A stretch of 64,000 nucleotides of DNA from AP-15 sp963736715. Its GTDB lineage: Bacteria; Pseudomonadota; Alphaproteobacteria; ATCC43930; CGMCC-115725. Both the position numbers and the translations under genes were made by a program. Location: positions 124,001-188,000 of the forward strand of contig CAVTQA010000010.1 in the NCBI GenBank assembly GCA_963736715.1, given 5' to 3'. Below, piece by piece: positions 36,883 through 45,353 of the stretch (within the stretch, counting starts at the first letter, position 1; each line of letters begins with the position of its first letter). The notes beneath the pieces were generated by a model. It saw only the letters and a program-made list of their open reading frames with translations. It was not told the DNA's origin and ran no database searches.

Positions 36883-37912
36883 CCTGATTACGCACTATCC
36901 TCAGCCAATTTGAGGAGGCGGTATGGCATCGGCGGGGTTCGGACTGCGACATAGCCGAGGCGTGGCATCATGGCGGCGAGATCGTATCGGCGGTTGAAGC
37001 GGTACTCGAATTCGGCGAGGTAGCGGGGTACATGCTTGTCGCGGATGGTGCGGTAAGTGCCAGTGATGGCGCTCTTGATGTTGCCGAGGGTGGTGTTGAC
37101 CCACTTGAAAGCAGGGTTCAGGGCGGCCTTGCGACCGGATCCAGTGATGATCGGCTGGTGAACGCAGCCGGCGTTGCCGACCCCAGTGAAGCAGTGCAGG
37201 CCGTCACTGACAACGGTGCTGGCGGGATGGAAATTGCGCTGCGCCAAGGTCGCGATTTCGGCACGGCGGAAACCCTTTACGCGGCGCAACTTCAAGCGGA
37301 TTGGCTTGCCCTCCGGTGTGGTTTCGACCGCCGCCACGATCGGCGTCTTGCCAGGCGAACCGCGGCCCCGCATGCCGCCGTTGCGCTCCCCGCCGAGATA
37401 GGCGTCGTCGATCTCGATCCGTCCCGTCAGGCGCTTTGTGGCGTCCCGCTCCATCATCGCCTGCATGAGCTTGTGCTTGATCTTCCAGGCGGTGGTCTGG
37501 GTGACGCCAAGCCGGCGGCCCAACTCAATGCTGGAGATGCCGCCCTTGCTCTGAGTGAGGTGGTACATGGCGCGAAACCAAATGCACAGCGGCACCTTGG
37601 TTGCCGCGAAAATCGTTCCGGCGATCACGGATGTCTGCCGTCGACAGGCGGCACACTGGTAAAGCGCCCGGGTCTTCACGAAGCTGTGATGCTCCCCTGC
37701 GCAAACCGGGCAGACAAAGCCGGATGGCCAGCGCCAGCGCATCACCGCCTCCCGGCACTGATCCTCTGTTCCGTAAAGAACAGCAAACTGGGCCTCGCTG
37801 AGCCCCTTTTGAAATTGCACCTTGTTGCGCGCCATCGTTCAAACCCGCAGAAACAGCCGTATGTTCCTGTTTTGTACCACAGCTTGATGGCTGAGGATAG
37901 TGCGTAATCAGG
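36883..37912 (-). mobile_element. IS1595-family insertion sequence, 1030 bp
   Basis: Perfect 24-bp inverted repeats run from 36883 (CCTGATTACGCACTATCCTC...) and back from 37912. The 8-bp target duplication AAAGGTTA lies at 36875-36882 and 37913-37920, the length typical of IS1595. It encodes one transposase on the minus strand, opposite to cap2. Identical ends and a clean duplication suggest a recent insertion. Confidence 0.95.
36888..37835 (-). CDS. IS1595-family transposase (ISXO2-like domain)
   Basis: 315 residues. An N-terminal zinc ribbon (CPVCAGEHH ... YQCAACRRQTSV) precedes an HTH (SIELGRRLGVTQTTAWKIKH) and the ISXO2-like DDE catalytic region starting RIEIDDAYLGGERNGG. The frame is intact, so the element may still be active. 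Confidence 0.95.
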   Translation of the reverse strand: MARNKVQFQKGLSEAQFAVLYGTEDQCREAVMRWRWPSGFVCPVCAGEHHSFVKTRALYQCAACRRQTSVIAGTIFAATKVPLCIWFRAMYHLTQSKGGISSIELGRRLGVTQTTAWKIKHKLMQAMMERDATKRLTGRIEIDDAYLGGERNGGMRGRGSPGKTPIVAAVETTPEGKPIRLKLRRVKGFRRAEIATLAQRNFHPASTVVSDGLHCFTGVGNAGCVHQPIITGSGRKAALNPAFKWVNTTLGNIKSAITGTYRTIRDKHVPRYLAEFEYRFNRRYDLAAMMPRLGYVAVRTPPMPYRLLKLAEDSA

Positions 37913-38565
37913 AAAGGTTATCGCACTCTCGGCACGCCTCAAAGCCACGGCTGCGGGGATCACCGTCAGCGCCCGGCAAGTCGCTTTGGGTGGACAGGAG
38001 TTGTCCGGGAGCACTGCATCGGTCCTCGATGCACTTTCGACCTGCGACCTCCTGATCGACGCGACAGCAGATCCCCAAGCTTTCAATTTCGTCGCGGCGA
38101 TCGCGAGGAATGCTCTTCGTCCGATGATATGGGCAGAAGTCTACGCTGGCGGCGTCGGCGGCTTCATCGGACGTCTGCGTCCCGGCTTCGAACCGCCGCC
38201 GCATTCCGCGCGGCGGCAATATTTGGCTTGGTGCCGCGATCAGGGGGTACCGTGGCACGGAGAAGACCAGGACTACGGCGCACGCGGAGTAGCTGATCAC
38301 ACACTCATCGCCGACGATGGTGATGTTTCAGTAATTGCGGCGCACGCCACCCGAATGGCCGTGGATTTACTCGTGCGCCCCGATCATACGGCTTTCCCGC
38401 ACCCGGCATATGTGACCGGTCTGGCAAAGGAATGGGTATTCAGCGAACCGTTCGACACCCACCCGATCGATTTCGTCTCCGACGGGGAATGGACCTCGCA
38501 GCTGTCACCCGAACGTACCGAGGAAGCTATTCGCTTTATGTCATCGCTATTGAAAATCGGCGACG

Positions 38566-39066
38566 ATGAGAATTGAACTGACGCGTGATGTCGAAAAGAG
38601 ACTCCGCAGTTCGCTACGCGAAGCCCGGGACCGTGAAATCGGGGGTATGCTGTTTGCCGAGCAATTAGAGCCCGGTTATTTTTGCATTGTCGATTTTTCT
38701 CTTGATTCGTTTTCTGGTTCACACGCGAAGTTTCAGCGTGACCCGCAATCACATCAAGTCACGCTCGATAATTTCTTCCAGTGCACAGGCCGAGATTTTG
38801 GGCGTTTCAATTATCTTGGAGAATGGCACTCACACCCGTTTTTCTCAGTTCACCCCAGTATGCAAGATGTCAACACAATGAAGGATATTGTTGAGGACGA
38901 GAGTTCGGCAATCACCTTTGCCGTCCTTCTGATTGTAGGACTGCGCTTTCGGCTTTGGATCGAGCATTCATTGACGATTTTTGCCAGATATCAAGCGCCG
39001 CAGCGCAGCCGAATCAGCCGATGTTGGAAGCCCACTTTGGGTCAGGAGCAGATGTGCAAGAGATAA
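38566..39066 (+). CDS. cap3: CBASS Cap3 JAB/JAMM isopeptidase
   Basis: 166 residues. The JAMM zinc site is complete: Glu in REIGGMLFAEQ and H-x-H-x7-S-x2-D in EWHSHPFFSVHPSMQD. Cap3 cuts Cap2-made conjugates and tunes CD-NTase activity. The last ~45 residues (after TFAVLLIVG) are rich in Trp/Arg and may be out of frame; another frame there reads ALSALDRAFIDDFCQI and continues to 39161, so a further single-base shift near 38945 is possible. Confidence 0.88.
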   Translation: MRIELTRDVEKRLRSSLREARDREIGGMLFAEQLEPGYFCIVDFSLDSFSGSHAKFQRDPQSHQVTLDNFFQCTGRDFGRFNYLGEWHSHPFFSVHPSMQDVNTMKDIVEDESSAITFAVLLIVGLRFRLWIEHSLTIFARYQAPQRSRISRCWKPTLGQEQMCKR

Positions 39067-39174
39067 GCCTCTTTGTCCCTATCTCAAGCTCGAGGCGGCG
39101 CGGACGTGTTCGGCGACCTGCGCTCAATCAGGGCCCGGGAGTGGTCGACGTTTGCCATTGACCGTTTCACGTGA
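39067..39174 (+). other. Possible remnant reading frame ending in the parS-like site
   Basis: The frame following the cap3 stop codes for about 30 residues including ADVFGDLRSIRAREWSTFAI and stops at the TGA within TTTCACGTGA. It looks protein-like but has no start or known family. It may be the tail of the gene that stood before mnmG prior to island insertion (mnmE is the usual neighbour, but this does not match the MnmE C-terminus). Confidence 0.3.
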
Positions 39175-39178
39175 AACC
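39163..39178. promoter_or_regulatory. parS-like ParB binding site
   Basis: CGTTTCACGTGAAACC matches the consensus tGTTTCACGTGAAACa at 14 of 16 positions, with only the outermost bases different. It lies 38 bp upstream of mnmG. Confidence 0.88.
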
Positions 39179-39215
39179 TCGACACGTCACGGCCCCGTCC
39201 ATACATTCCCCGGCC

Positions 39216-41156
39216 ATGAACCAAGCTTTCGCGTCTTACGACGTCGTCGTGGTCGGCGGCGGGCATGCCGGGTGCGAGGCGGCGGCGGCCGCGGCTCGGG
39301 TCGGGGCGCGCACGCTGCTGCTGACGCACAAGCGGGCGACGATCGGCGAGATGTCGTGCAATCCGGCGATCGGCGGGCTCGGCAAGGGGCATCTGGTGCG
39401 CGAGATCGATGCGCTCGACGGCGTCATGGGCCGGGCGATCGACCGCGCCGGGATCCAGTTCCGCATCCTGAACCGCAGCAAGGGCGCGGCGGTGCGCGGG
39501 CCGCGCGCCCAGGCCGACCGCAAGCTCTATCGCCGCGCGGTCGCCGAATTGCTGGCCGAAACGCCTGATCTCGACATCGTCGAGGGGGCGGCCGAGGATC
39601 TGCTGCTCGATGCCGGCGGGCATGTCTGCGGGCTCGTGCTCGGCGACGGCAGGCGCGTTGCGGCGGGGCGGGTCGTGCTGACGACCGGCACCTTCCTCAA
39701 CGGCCTGATCCATATCGGCGACGAAAAGATCCCGGCGGGCCGCGTCGGCGAAAAGCCGTCGCTCGGCCTGTCGCAGACCCTCGCCCGCCACGGCTTTGCG
39801 CTCGGGCGGCTCAAGACCGGCACGCCGCCGCGGCTCGACGGCGGCACGATCGACTGGGCCGGGCTCGATGTGCAGCCCGGCGACGACCCGCCGCCGCCGT
39901 TCTCGTTCATGACCGACCGCATCGAGACGCCGCAGGTCGTCTGCCACATCACCGCGACGACCCCGGCGACGCATGCCGTCATCCGCGCCAATCTCGACCG
40001 CTCGCCGATGTATTCGGGGCAGATCACCAGCATCGGCCCGCGTTATTGCCCGTCGATCGAGGACAAGGTCGTGCGCTTTGCCGAGCGCGAGCGGCACCAG
40101 ATCTTTCTCGAGCCCGAGGGGCTCGACGACGACACGATCTACCCGAACGGCATCTCGACCTCGCTGCCGCGGGAGGCGCAGGAGGCGATGCTGCGGACGA
40201 TCCCCGGGCTCGAACGGGCGGCGATGCGGCGCCCCGGCTATGCGATCGAGTACGATTTCGTCGATCCGCGCGAGCTTTACCCGAGCCTCGAGACGCGGCG
40301 GGTTCCCGGGCTCTATCTCGCCGGCCAGATCAACGGCACGACCGGCTATGAGGAGGCGGCGGCGCAGGGCCTCGTCGCCGGCCTCAACGCGGCGCTCGCG
40401 GCGGGCGGAGCGGAGCCGCTCGTGCTCGACCGCGCCGACGCCTATATCGGCGTGCTGATCGACGACCTCGTCACCCGCGGCACCAGCGAGCCCTACCGGA
40501 TGTTCACCTCGCGCGCCGAGTACCGGCTCACCCTGCGGGCGGACAATGCCGATCAGCGGCTGACGCCGATCGGCATCCGTCTGGGCTCGGTCGGCCGAGA
40601 GCGCGGGCGGCGCTTTACCGCGAAAATGGCGGCGCTCGATGAGGCCCGCCGGCGGCTTGCCGAGCTGCGCATGACGCCTCCGGCACTGAAGCGCCACGGG
40701 ATCGCGGTCAACGAGGACGGCGTTGCCCGCAATGCCGCGGAGCTGTTGGCCTATCCCGGCGTCGACCTGGCGCGTCTCGCCGCGGTTTGGCCCGAGCTCG
40801 GCTCGCTGTCGCCGGAAATCGCCGAGCAGCTCGAGATCGACGCCCGCTATGCCGGCTATCTCGAACGCCAGGAACGGGACATCGCCGCGTTCCGGCGCGA
40901 CGAGGCGCTGCTGCTTCCCGCCGACCTCGACTATTCGGCGGTCGGCAGCCTGTCGCGCGAAATCAGCGGCAAGCTCGCCGCGGCGCGCCCCGCCACCCTG
41001 GGCGCCGCCGCGCGGATCTCCGGCGTCACGCCGGCGGCACTGGTGGCGCTGCTGAGGCACGTCAAGCGCCGGCCCAGTGCCGACGGCGGCCCCCACCCTA
41101 ACCCTCCCCCGCAAGCGGGGGAGGGAATGGGAGGGGGCGGCTTCCAAGCGGCGTGA
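39216..41156 (+). CDS. mnmG: tRNA uridine 5-carboxymethylaminomethyl modification enzyme MnmG (GidA)
   Basis: 646 residues from the ATG at 39216. The FAD site VVVGGGHAGCEAAAAAAR, the block SCNPAIGGLGKGHLVREIDA, KTGTPPRLDG and TGYEEAAAQGLVAG are typical. With MnmE it modifies U34 of several tRNAs. The C-terminus is extended by GGPHPNPPPQAGEGMGGGGF, the translation of a family A palindromic repeat. The stop overlaps the rsmG start. mnmE, normally upstream, is replaced here by the CBASS island. Confidence 0.97.
   Translation: MNQAFASYDVVVVGGGHAGCEAAAAAARVGARTLLLTHKRATIGEMSCNPAIGGLGKGHLVREIDALDGVMGRAIDRAGIQFRILNRSKGAAVRGPRAQADRKLYRRAVAELLAETPDLDIVEGAAEDLLLDAGGHVCGLVLGDGRRVAAGRVVLTTGTFLNGLIHIGDEKIPAGRVGEKPSLGLSQTLARHGFALGRLKTGTPPRLDGGTIDWAGLDVQPGDDPPPPFSFMTDRIETPQVVCHITATTPATHAVIRANLDRSPMYSGQITSIGPRYCPSIEDKVVRFAERERHQIFLEPEGLDDDTIYPNGISTSLPREAQEAMLRTIPGLERAAMRRPGYAIEYDFVDPRELYPSLETRRVPGLYLAGQINGTTGYEEAAAQGLVAGLNAALAAGGAEPLVLDRADAYIGVLIDDLVTRGTSEPYRMFTSRAEYRLTLRADNADQRLTPIGIRLGSVGRERGRRFTAKMAALDEARRRLAELRMTPPALKRHGIAVNEDGVARNAAELLAYPGVDLARLAAVWPELGSLSPEIAEQLEIDARYAGYLERQERDIAAFRRDEALLLPADLDYSAVGSLSREISGKLAAARPATLGAAARISGVTPAALVALLRHVKRRPSADGGPHPNPPPQAGEGMGGGGFQAA
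41091..41137. repeat. GC-rich palindromic repeat, family A, within the mnmG 3' end
   Basis: Core CCTCCCCCGCAAGCGGGGGAGG with the AATGGGAGGGG tail, nearly identical to the copy at 8261-8305. It is translated as the MnmG tail. Confidence 0.9.
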
Positions 41157-41782
41157 CTTCGGCGCTCGGGCCGGAAGGGTTTGCCGAGCTCGTCCCTGTT
41201 TCACGTGAAACACTCGCGCGGCTGGAGGCCTATGCCGAGCTGCTGACCCGGTGGTCGGCGCGCATCAACCTCGTCGGCCGCGACACCCTCGCCGATCTGT
41301 GGCGGCGGCATATCCTCGATTCGGCGCAGCTGCATCGTTTCGTCCCGAGCTCGGCGCGAAGCCTGATCGACCTCGGCAGCGGCGCCGGGTTGCCGGGGCT
41401 CGTGCTGGCGATCCTCGGCGTCCCCGGCGTCGAGCTGGTCGAGGCGGATTCGCGAAAGGCCGCGTTTCTGCGCGAGGCGGCGCGCGTCGCCGGGGCCGAG
41501 GTCACGATTCGGCCATGCCGCATCCAAGCAGTGCCGCCGCATCCCGTCGATGTCGTGACCGCACGCGCCTGCGCGCCGCTCGACCGGTTGCTCGATTTGG
41601 CCGCACCGTTTCTGACGCCCGATACCGTTTGCCTCTTTCCCAAAGGCGAGCGGTTCAACGAGGAATTGACCCTGGCCCGCAAAGCCTGGACAATGAATGT
41701 GTCGGTCGAACAGAGCCTGTCCGACCGGCGGGGGGTCGTTCTTCGCTTGCAACAGGTTGCCCGTGAGCCTCGCCAGGCTTGA
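41153..41782 (+). CDS. rsmG: 16S rRNA (guanine527-N7)-methyltransferase RsmG (GidB)
   Basis: 209 residues from a GTG at 41153. SAM-binding motif LIDLGSGAGLPGLVLAIL, then VELVEADSRKAAFLREAAR and VVTARACAPLDRLL. Methylates G527 of 16S rRNA; loss gives low-level streptomycin resistance. The perfect parS site lies inside its 5' end. Translationally linked to mnmG and overlapping parA. Confidence 0.95.
   Translation: MTSALGPEGFAELVPVSRETLARLEAYAELLTRWSARINLVGRDTLADLWRRHILDSAQLHRFVPSSARSLIDLGSGAGLPGLVLAILGVPGVELVEADSRKAAFLREAARVAGAEVTIRPCRIQAVPPHPVDVVTARACAPLDRLLDLAAPFLTPDTVCLFPKGERFNEELTLARKAWTMNVSVEQSLSDRRGVVLRLQQVAREPRQA
41197..41212. promoter_or_regulatory. parS centromere site (perfect 16-bp palindrome)
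   Basis: TGTTTCACGTGAAACA, an exact match to the ParB/Spo0J nucleation consensus, embedded in codons 16-20 of rsmG (VSRET). ParB encoded 1.4 kb downstream is the expected ligand. Confidence 0.96.
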
Positions 41783-42590
41783 GGCGGAGCCGCGCGCCGT
41801 CCCGGCCGCGCGCCGCGCCCGCATCATCGCGCTCGCCAATCAGAAGGGCGGGGTCGGCAAGACGACGACCGCAATAAATCTCGCGACTGCACTGGCGGCT
41901 GTCGGCCACCGCGTATTGCTGATCGATCTCGATCCGCAAGGCAATGCCAGTACCGGTCTCGGCGTTGAGCGGCCGGCGCGGGCCGTGACCAGCTATGAGC
42001 TGATCCTTGGCGAGGCCGAGCTCGATCAGGCCGTCGTATCGACAGACATCCCCCGGCTGGCCATGATCCCTGCATCGCAGGATCTGGCCGGCGCCGAGTT
42101 GGAGCTGGCCGCGCGAGAGCGGCGCGAATTTCTGCTGAGCCGGGCCATTCGCAGCCGGGTGCGCGATTATGACGAGGTTCTGGTCGACTGCCCGCCGTCA
42201 CTGAACCTGCTGACGATCAATGCGTTGGTCGCCGCCAATTCGGTGCTGGTGCCATTGCAGTGCGAATTTTACGCATTGGAGGGGCTCAGCCAATTGATGC
42301 GGACGATCGAACGCGTGCAGCGCGCGCTCAATCCGCGGCTCGAACTGCAGGGCGTGCTGCTGACCATGTATGACCAGCGCAACAACCTCTGCGACCAGGT
42401 CGCCGCGGATGTGCGCGGTCATTTCGGAGCCAGAGTGTTCGACACGATGATCCCGCGCAATGTGCGCATTGCCGAGGCGCCGTCGCACGGCAAGCCGGTA
42501 CTGATCTACGATCACGGCTGCGCCGGCGCGCAGGCCTATATCCGGCTGGCCGCCGAGGTATTGCGCCGCAGCGGAGCGGCTCCACAATGA
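41763..42590 (+). CDS. parA: Chromosome partitioning ATPase ParA
   Basis: 275 residues from the GTG at 41763, which overlaps the rsmG stop by 20 bp. Deviant Walker A IALANQKGGVGKTTTAINLA, Walker A' DYDEVLVDCPPSLNLLTINAL and ENVIRONMENT-type helix APSHGKPVLIYD. Drives segregation of ParB-bound origins. parB follows with a 4-bp overlap. Confidence 0.96.
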   Translation: MSLARLEAEPRAVPAARRARIIALANQKGGVGKTTTAINLATALAAVGHRVLLIDLDPQGNASTGLGVERPARAVTSYELILGEAELDQAVVSTDIPRLAMIPASQDLAGAELELAARERREFLLSRAIRSRVRDYDEVLVDCPPSLNLLTINALVAANSVLVPLQCEFYALEGLSQLMRTIERVQRALNPRLELQGVLLTMYDQRNNLCDQVAADVRGHFGARVFDTMIPRNVRIAEAPSHGKPVLIYDHGCAGAQAYIRLAAEVLRRSGAAPQ

Positions 42591-43444
42591 GCGAGCGGGC
42601 GAGACGGCGTCAACTCGGCCGTGGCCTCGCAACCCTGTTCGGCGAGACCGAGGGCGGCTCGTCCGCGGATCCGGCGCCGCAGCGCCGCGTGCCGATCGAG
42701 CTGATCCGCCCCGGTGCATTCCAGCCGCGGCGGCGCTTCGGCGAGGCCGAGCTCGACGCGCTTGCCCAGTCGATCCGCGAAAAGGGCATCATCCAGCCCT
42801 TGCTGGTCCGCCCGCTCGCCGGTGAGGACGCCGCCTTCGAGCTGATTGCCGGCGAGCGGCGGTGGCGCGCCGCGCAGCGCGTCGGGATGCACGAGGTCCC
42901 GGTAATCGTCCGCCCGCTCACGGATTCAGAGGCGCTGGAAATCGCGTTGGTCGAGAACCTCCAGCGCGAGGATTTATCCGCCCTGGAGGAGGCGGAAGCC
43001 TACCGCCGGCTGATGGACGAGTTTGGCCGCACCCAGACGGCTCTCGCAGAAGCCGTCGGCAAAAGCCGCAGCCACGTCGCGAATACCTTGCGGCTCCTGT
43101 CCCTGCCGGCGTCGGTCCGCCGCAGCCTCGATGACGGCGAGTTGTCGGCCGGGCATGCCCGCGCGCTGCTTGCCGCGCCGGACCCGGCCGTGCTCGCCGC
43201 CGAAGTGGTGCGCCGCGGGCTCAACGTCCGCGCCACCGAGCGGCTCGTCCAGCGCCGTTCTACCGTGCCATTCTCAAAGCCGCGCCTGCGTGACGCCGAT
43301 ACGCTGGCGCTCGAGCGCGAACTCGGCGCCGCGCTCGGGCTGCGCGTCACGTTGGAGCCCAAAAAGCGCGGCGGCGCGCTGACGCTCCACTATGCGAGTC
43401 TCGACCAGCTCGACCGGATACTGAGCCTGCTGCGCGCCGGCTGA
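42587..43444 (+). CDS. parB: Chromosome partitioning protein ParB
   Basis: 285 residues. The N-terminal CTP-binding domain has FQPRRRFGEAELDALAQSIR, LLVRPL and the GERRWRAAQRVG box; the HTH is FGRTQTALAEAVGKSRSHVANTLRLL; a C-terminal dimer domain ends in LDRILSLLRAG. It loads at the parS sites at 41197 and 39163 and spreads by CTP-dependent sliding. Confidence 0.97.
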   Translation: MSERARRRQLGRGLATLFGETEGGSSADPAPQRRVPIELIRPGAFQPRRRFGEAELDALAQSIREKGIIQPLLVRPLAGEDAAFELIAGERRWRAAQRVGMHEVPVIVRPLTDSEALEIALVENLQREDLSALEEAEAYRRLMDEFGRTQTALAEAVGKSRSHVANTLRLLSLPASVRRSLDDGELSAGHARALLAAPDPAVLAAEVVRRGLNVRATERLVQRRSTVPFSKPRLRDADTLALERELGAALGLRVTLEPKKRGGALTLHYASLDQLDRILSLLRAG

Positions 43445-43457
43445 AACTGGCCGGGTC

Positions 43458-43661
43458 TCAGTTTTCGAGTATGAAGGTCACCTCCATCGTGACCCGGTAC
43501 TCTTCGATCTTTCCGTTCTCGACGCTCGCCTTGTGCTCGACGACATGGAGGCCGGTAATGCCGCGCAGGGTCCGGTTGGCCCGCGCCAATCCCTCGCGCA
43601 CGGCGGCATCGAAGCCCTCGGATGACGCGGCAGTAATCTTCGTGACGCTCGCAACTGCCAT
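43458..43661 (-). CDS. Dodecin family flavin-binding protein
   Basis: 67 residues (MAVASVTKITAASSEGFDAA ... EYRVTMEVTFILEN) with the dodecin layout: one helix and three strands and a conserved GITGLHVVEHKA segment. Dodecins form dodecamers storing FMN/FAD or riboflavin. Convergent with parB; 13 bp between stops. Confidence 0.92.
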   Translation of the reverse strand: MAVASVTKITAASSEGFDAAVREGLARANRTLRGITGLHVVEHKASVENGKIEEYRVTMEVTFILEN

Positions 43662-43777
43662 CAATTCCTCCCTGAAAATTGGCCAGTCGGCGAATATCCG
43701 CTGCCAAACCAGCGGATGTTAACCGTTCGAAGCTTTTTTCGAAAGGCTGCAGCGGGGCCGGGAAGGCCTGCTTGCGC

Positions 43778-44806
43778 TCAACGAAGCCGGCCGCGCACGG
43801 CCTGGGCCACCGCCAGCATTGCCTCGCGGCAGATCGTTTCCGCAGGCAGACCGGTGGTCTTCATGTTGAGTTCGGCTTTGGCGACACGGTCGAGGAGCGG
43901 GCGCAGCCGCTGTTCGGTCCACAGGCCGAGCTGACGCCTGAAGCTGTCTTCCTGTTTGAAGAAGATCGGCGGACGTGCCGCGCGCAACACCTCGTCGACG
44001 CTTGCGCCCGCCGCGAGCGGCGCAGTCAACGCATGCAGCCGGTGCAGGTGGCGCAGTAGCGCGCGGATTATCGAGACCGGTGATTCCCCCTGTTGGAGGA
44101 CCCGGCCGAGCACGCGTTCGACCTGCGCGGCGTCGCCCTCGGCCGCCGCCAGCACGGCGTCGTCGAGCTCGATCGCCGCCGTGTCGCTGATCGAGAGCCG
44201 GGCGTCCTCGATCTCGACCCTGGCGCCCTCGCCAACATAGAGCGCGAGTTTTTCGAGCTCCGAGCGCGTCAGCAGCCGATCGCCCCCGAGATGCTCGACC
44301 AGAAACTGGCCGGCATCGCGGCTCGGGGTCACTCGATGCGCTGCCAATGTCTCGCGGATCACCGCCGCCAGATCGCGCGGCGAATCCGGATAACAGCCGA
44401 TCGCGACGGCCGGCCGCGCCGCTTCGAAGGCCCGGCGCAACGCCGAACGGGACGGCAGCTCGCCCGCCTCGACGACGACCAAGGCTTCGCCGGGGGTGCT
44501 CTCCAGAAAATCCGCAAAGAGCTTTGCGAGCGCATCGCCGACGCCGCGCACGCGCACGACCCGTCGGCCCCCCGTGAGGCTCAGCTGGGCGGTCTCGTCG
44601 GCGAGCCGCGCGGGATCGGCGGCGAGCCCGGCCGCGGTCAGATCGGCGATGCGGAACGGATCTTTCAGGTCGGGACAGACCGAACGCGCCACGGTCTCGG
44701 CGCGCTCGCGCACCAAACCCTCGTCCGGACCGTACAGCAGCACGGCGCGAATTTCAGGATCGGGCCGCTGCAGGAACGCGGTAATCCGCGACGGAGCTAG
44801 CCTCAC
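43778..44806 (-). CDS. holA: DNA polymerase III subunit delta
   Basis: 342 residues. Family features: AVLLYGPDEGLVRERAETV near the N-terminus, EAGELPSRSALRRAFE, and the C-terminal collar region with QQGESPVSIIRALLRHLHRL. Opens the beta sliding clamp for loading. It follows lptE by 7 bp in the usual leuS-lptE-holA order. Confidence 0.94.
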   Translation of the reverse strand: MRLAPSRITAFLQRPDPEIRAVLLYGPDEGLVRERAETVARSVCPDLKDPFRIADLTAAGLAADPARLADETAQLSLTGGRRVVRVRGVGDALAKLFADFLESTPGEALVVVEAGELPSRSALRRAFEAARPAVAIGCYPDSPRDLAAVIRETLAAHRVTPSRDAGQFLVEHLGGDRLLTRSELEKLALYVGEGARVEIEDARLSISDTAAIELDDAVLAAAEGDAAQVERVLGRVLQQGESPVSIIRALLRHLHRLHALTAPLAAGASVDEVLRAARPPIFFKQEDSFRRQLGLWTEQRLRPLLDRVAKAELNMKTTGLPAETICREAMLAVAQAVRGRLR

Positions 44807-44813
44807 GACCCTC

Positions 44814-45353
44814 TCAGCTCGGCGCCGGGGGCTTCTCGGCGAGCCGGCGCTCCATGAACAGGGCCAGCCGGGTCACGATCTCCTGGTTGAGTTCAGCGGC
44901 GCTGCGAACCGCGGCATCGTTTTCGCCGACCACCGTCGAATACTGGTTCGGATTGAGATCGAAGGAATTTGCGACGTGCACTGTATTGACCACCAGGTTC
45001 TGACGGCTCTTGCTGTCGATCAGCGTGTAGGTCGCGTAAACGTCGAACTTACCGAGCGACGCCAAACCCTGCGATTCAATGCCGAGATTGGTCAGATAGG
45101 TGGCGAGCGTGATCCGCAGCCGATAGCGCTCGGGGGTGGGCTCGCCGGTCGGATTGAGCGAGCTGCGTAATGCGATCTGCAGCCGTTGCCCGATGCGTTC
45201 GGAGATCGGTTCGACCTGGATCGCGCGCAACTCCTCACTCGCCGGGCCGCTAACGGCCTCCCCGTAGAGCGGCGCCCAGCCGCACCCCGAGAGCGCCAGC
45301 GGCAAACCGAGCGCGAATGCAACCAACACGCGGCACCTCGCAATGCCTTTCAC
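44814..45353 (-). CDS. lptE: LPS assembly lipoprotein LptE
   Basis: 179 residues with lipoprotein signal LVAFALGLPLALSGCGWAPLYG (Cys24). The mature part is a LptE/RlpB fold with SLNPTGEPTPERYRLRITL. Partners LptD in the outer membrane for LPS insertion. Start overlaps the leuS stop by 4 bp. Confidence 0.92.
   Translation of the reverse strand: MKGIARCRVLVAFALGLPLALSGCGWAPLYGEAVSGPASEELRAIQVEPISERIGQRLQIALRSSLNPTGEPTPERYRLRITLATYLTNLGIESQGLASLGKFDVYATYTLIDSKSRQNLVVNTVHVANSFDLNPNQYSTVVGENDAAVRSAAELNQEIVTRLALFMERRLAEKPPAPS

Larger units (their letters stand above)
36281..38576 (+). pseudogene. cap2: CBASS Cap2 (ubiquitin-like E1 conjugation protein), IS-split, frameshifted, E2 part not seen
   Basis: The fragment before the IS has a linker region and the adenylation-domain glycine loop (KKVGIVGCGALGSKIAVS); one extra T at 36769-36770 shifts the next part (LARSGVGAFVLVDDDILTPG NLVRH region). 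Removing the IS and one 8-bp duplication joins GAQKV to IALSARLKATAAGI in frame and continues to LLIDATADPQAFNFVAAIAR. Cap2 conjugates the CD-NTase to targets. Only about 150 codons precede the glycine loop, too few for the N-terminal E2-like domain, so that part is probably deleted. Overlaps cap3 by 11 bp. Confidence 0.85.

Noticed and set aside
37032..37907. Plus-strand 291-codon frame opposite the transposase
   Set aside because: Antisense shadow of the IS1595 transposase gene with no domain.
33775..39174. Prophage
   Set aside because: No integrase, capsid, portal, terminase or lysis genes; content is a CBASS operon plus one IS.
39084..41213. 709-codon minus-strand frame across mnmG
   Set aside because: Arginine-rich antisense shadow of mnmG, typical of GC-rich coding DNA.
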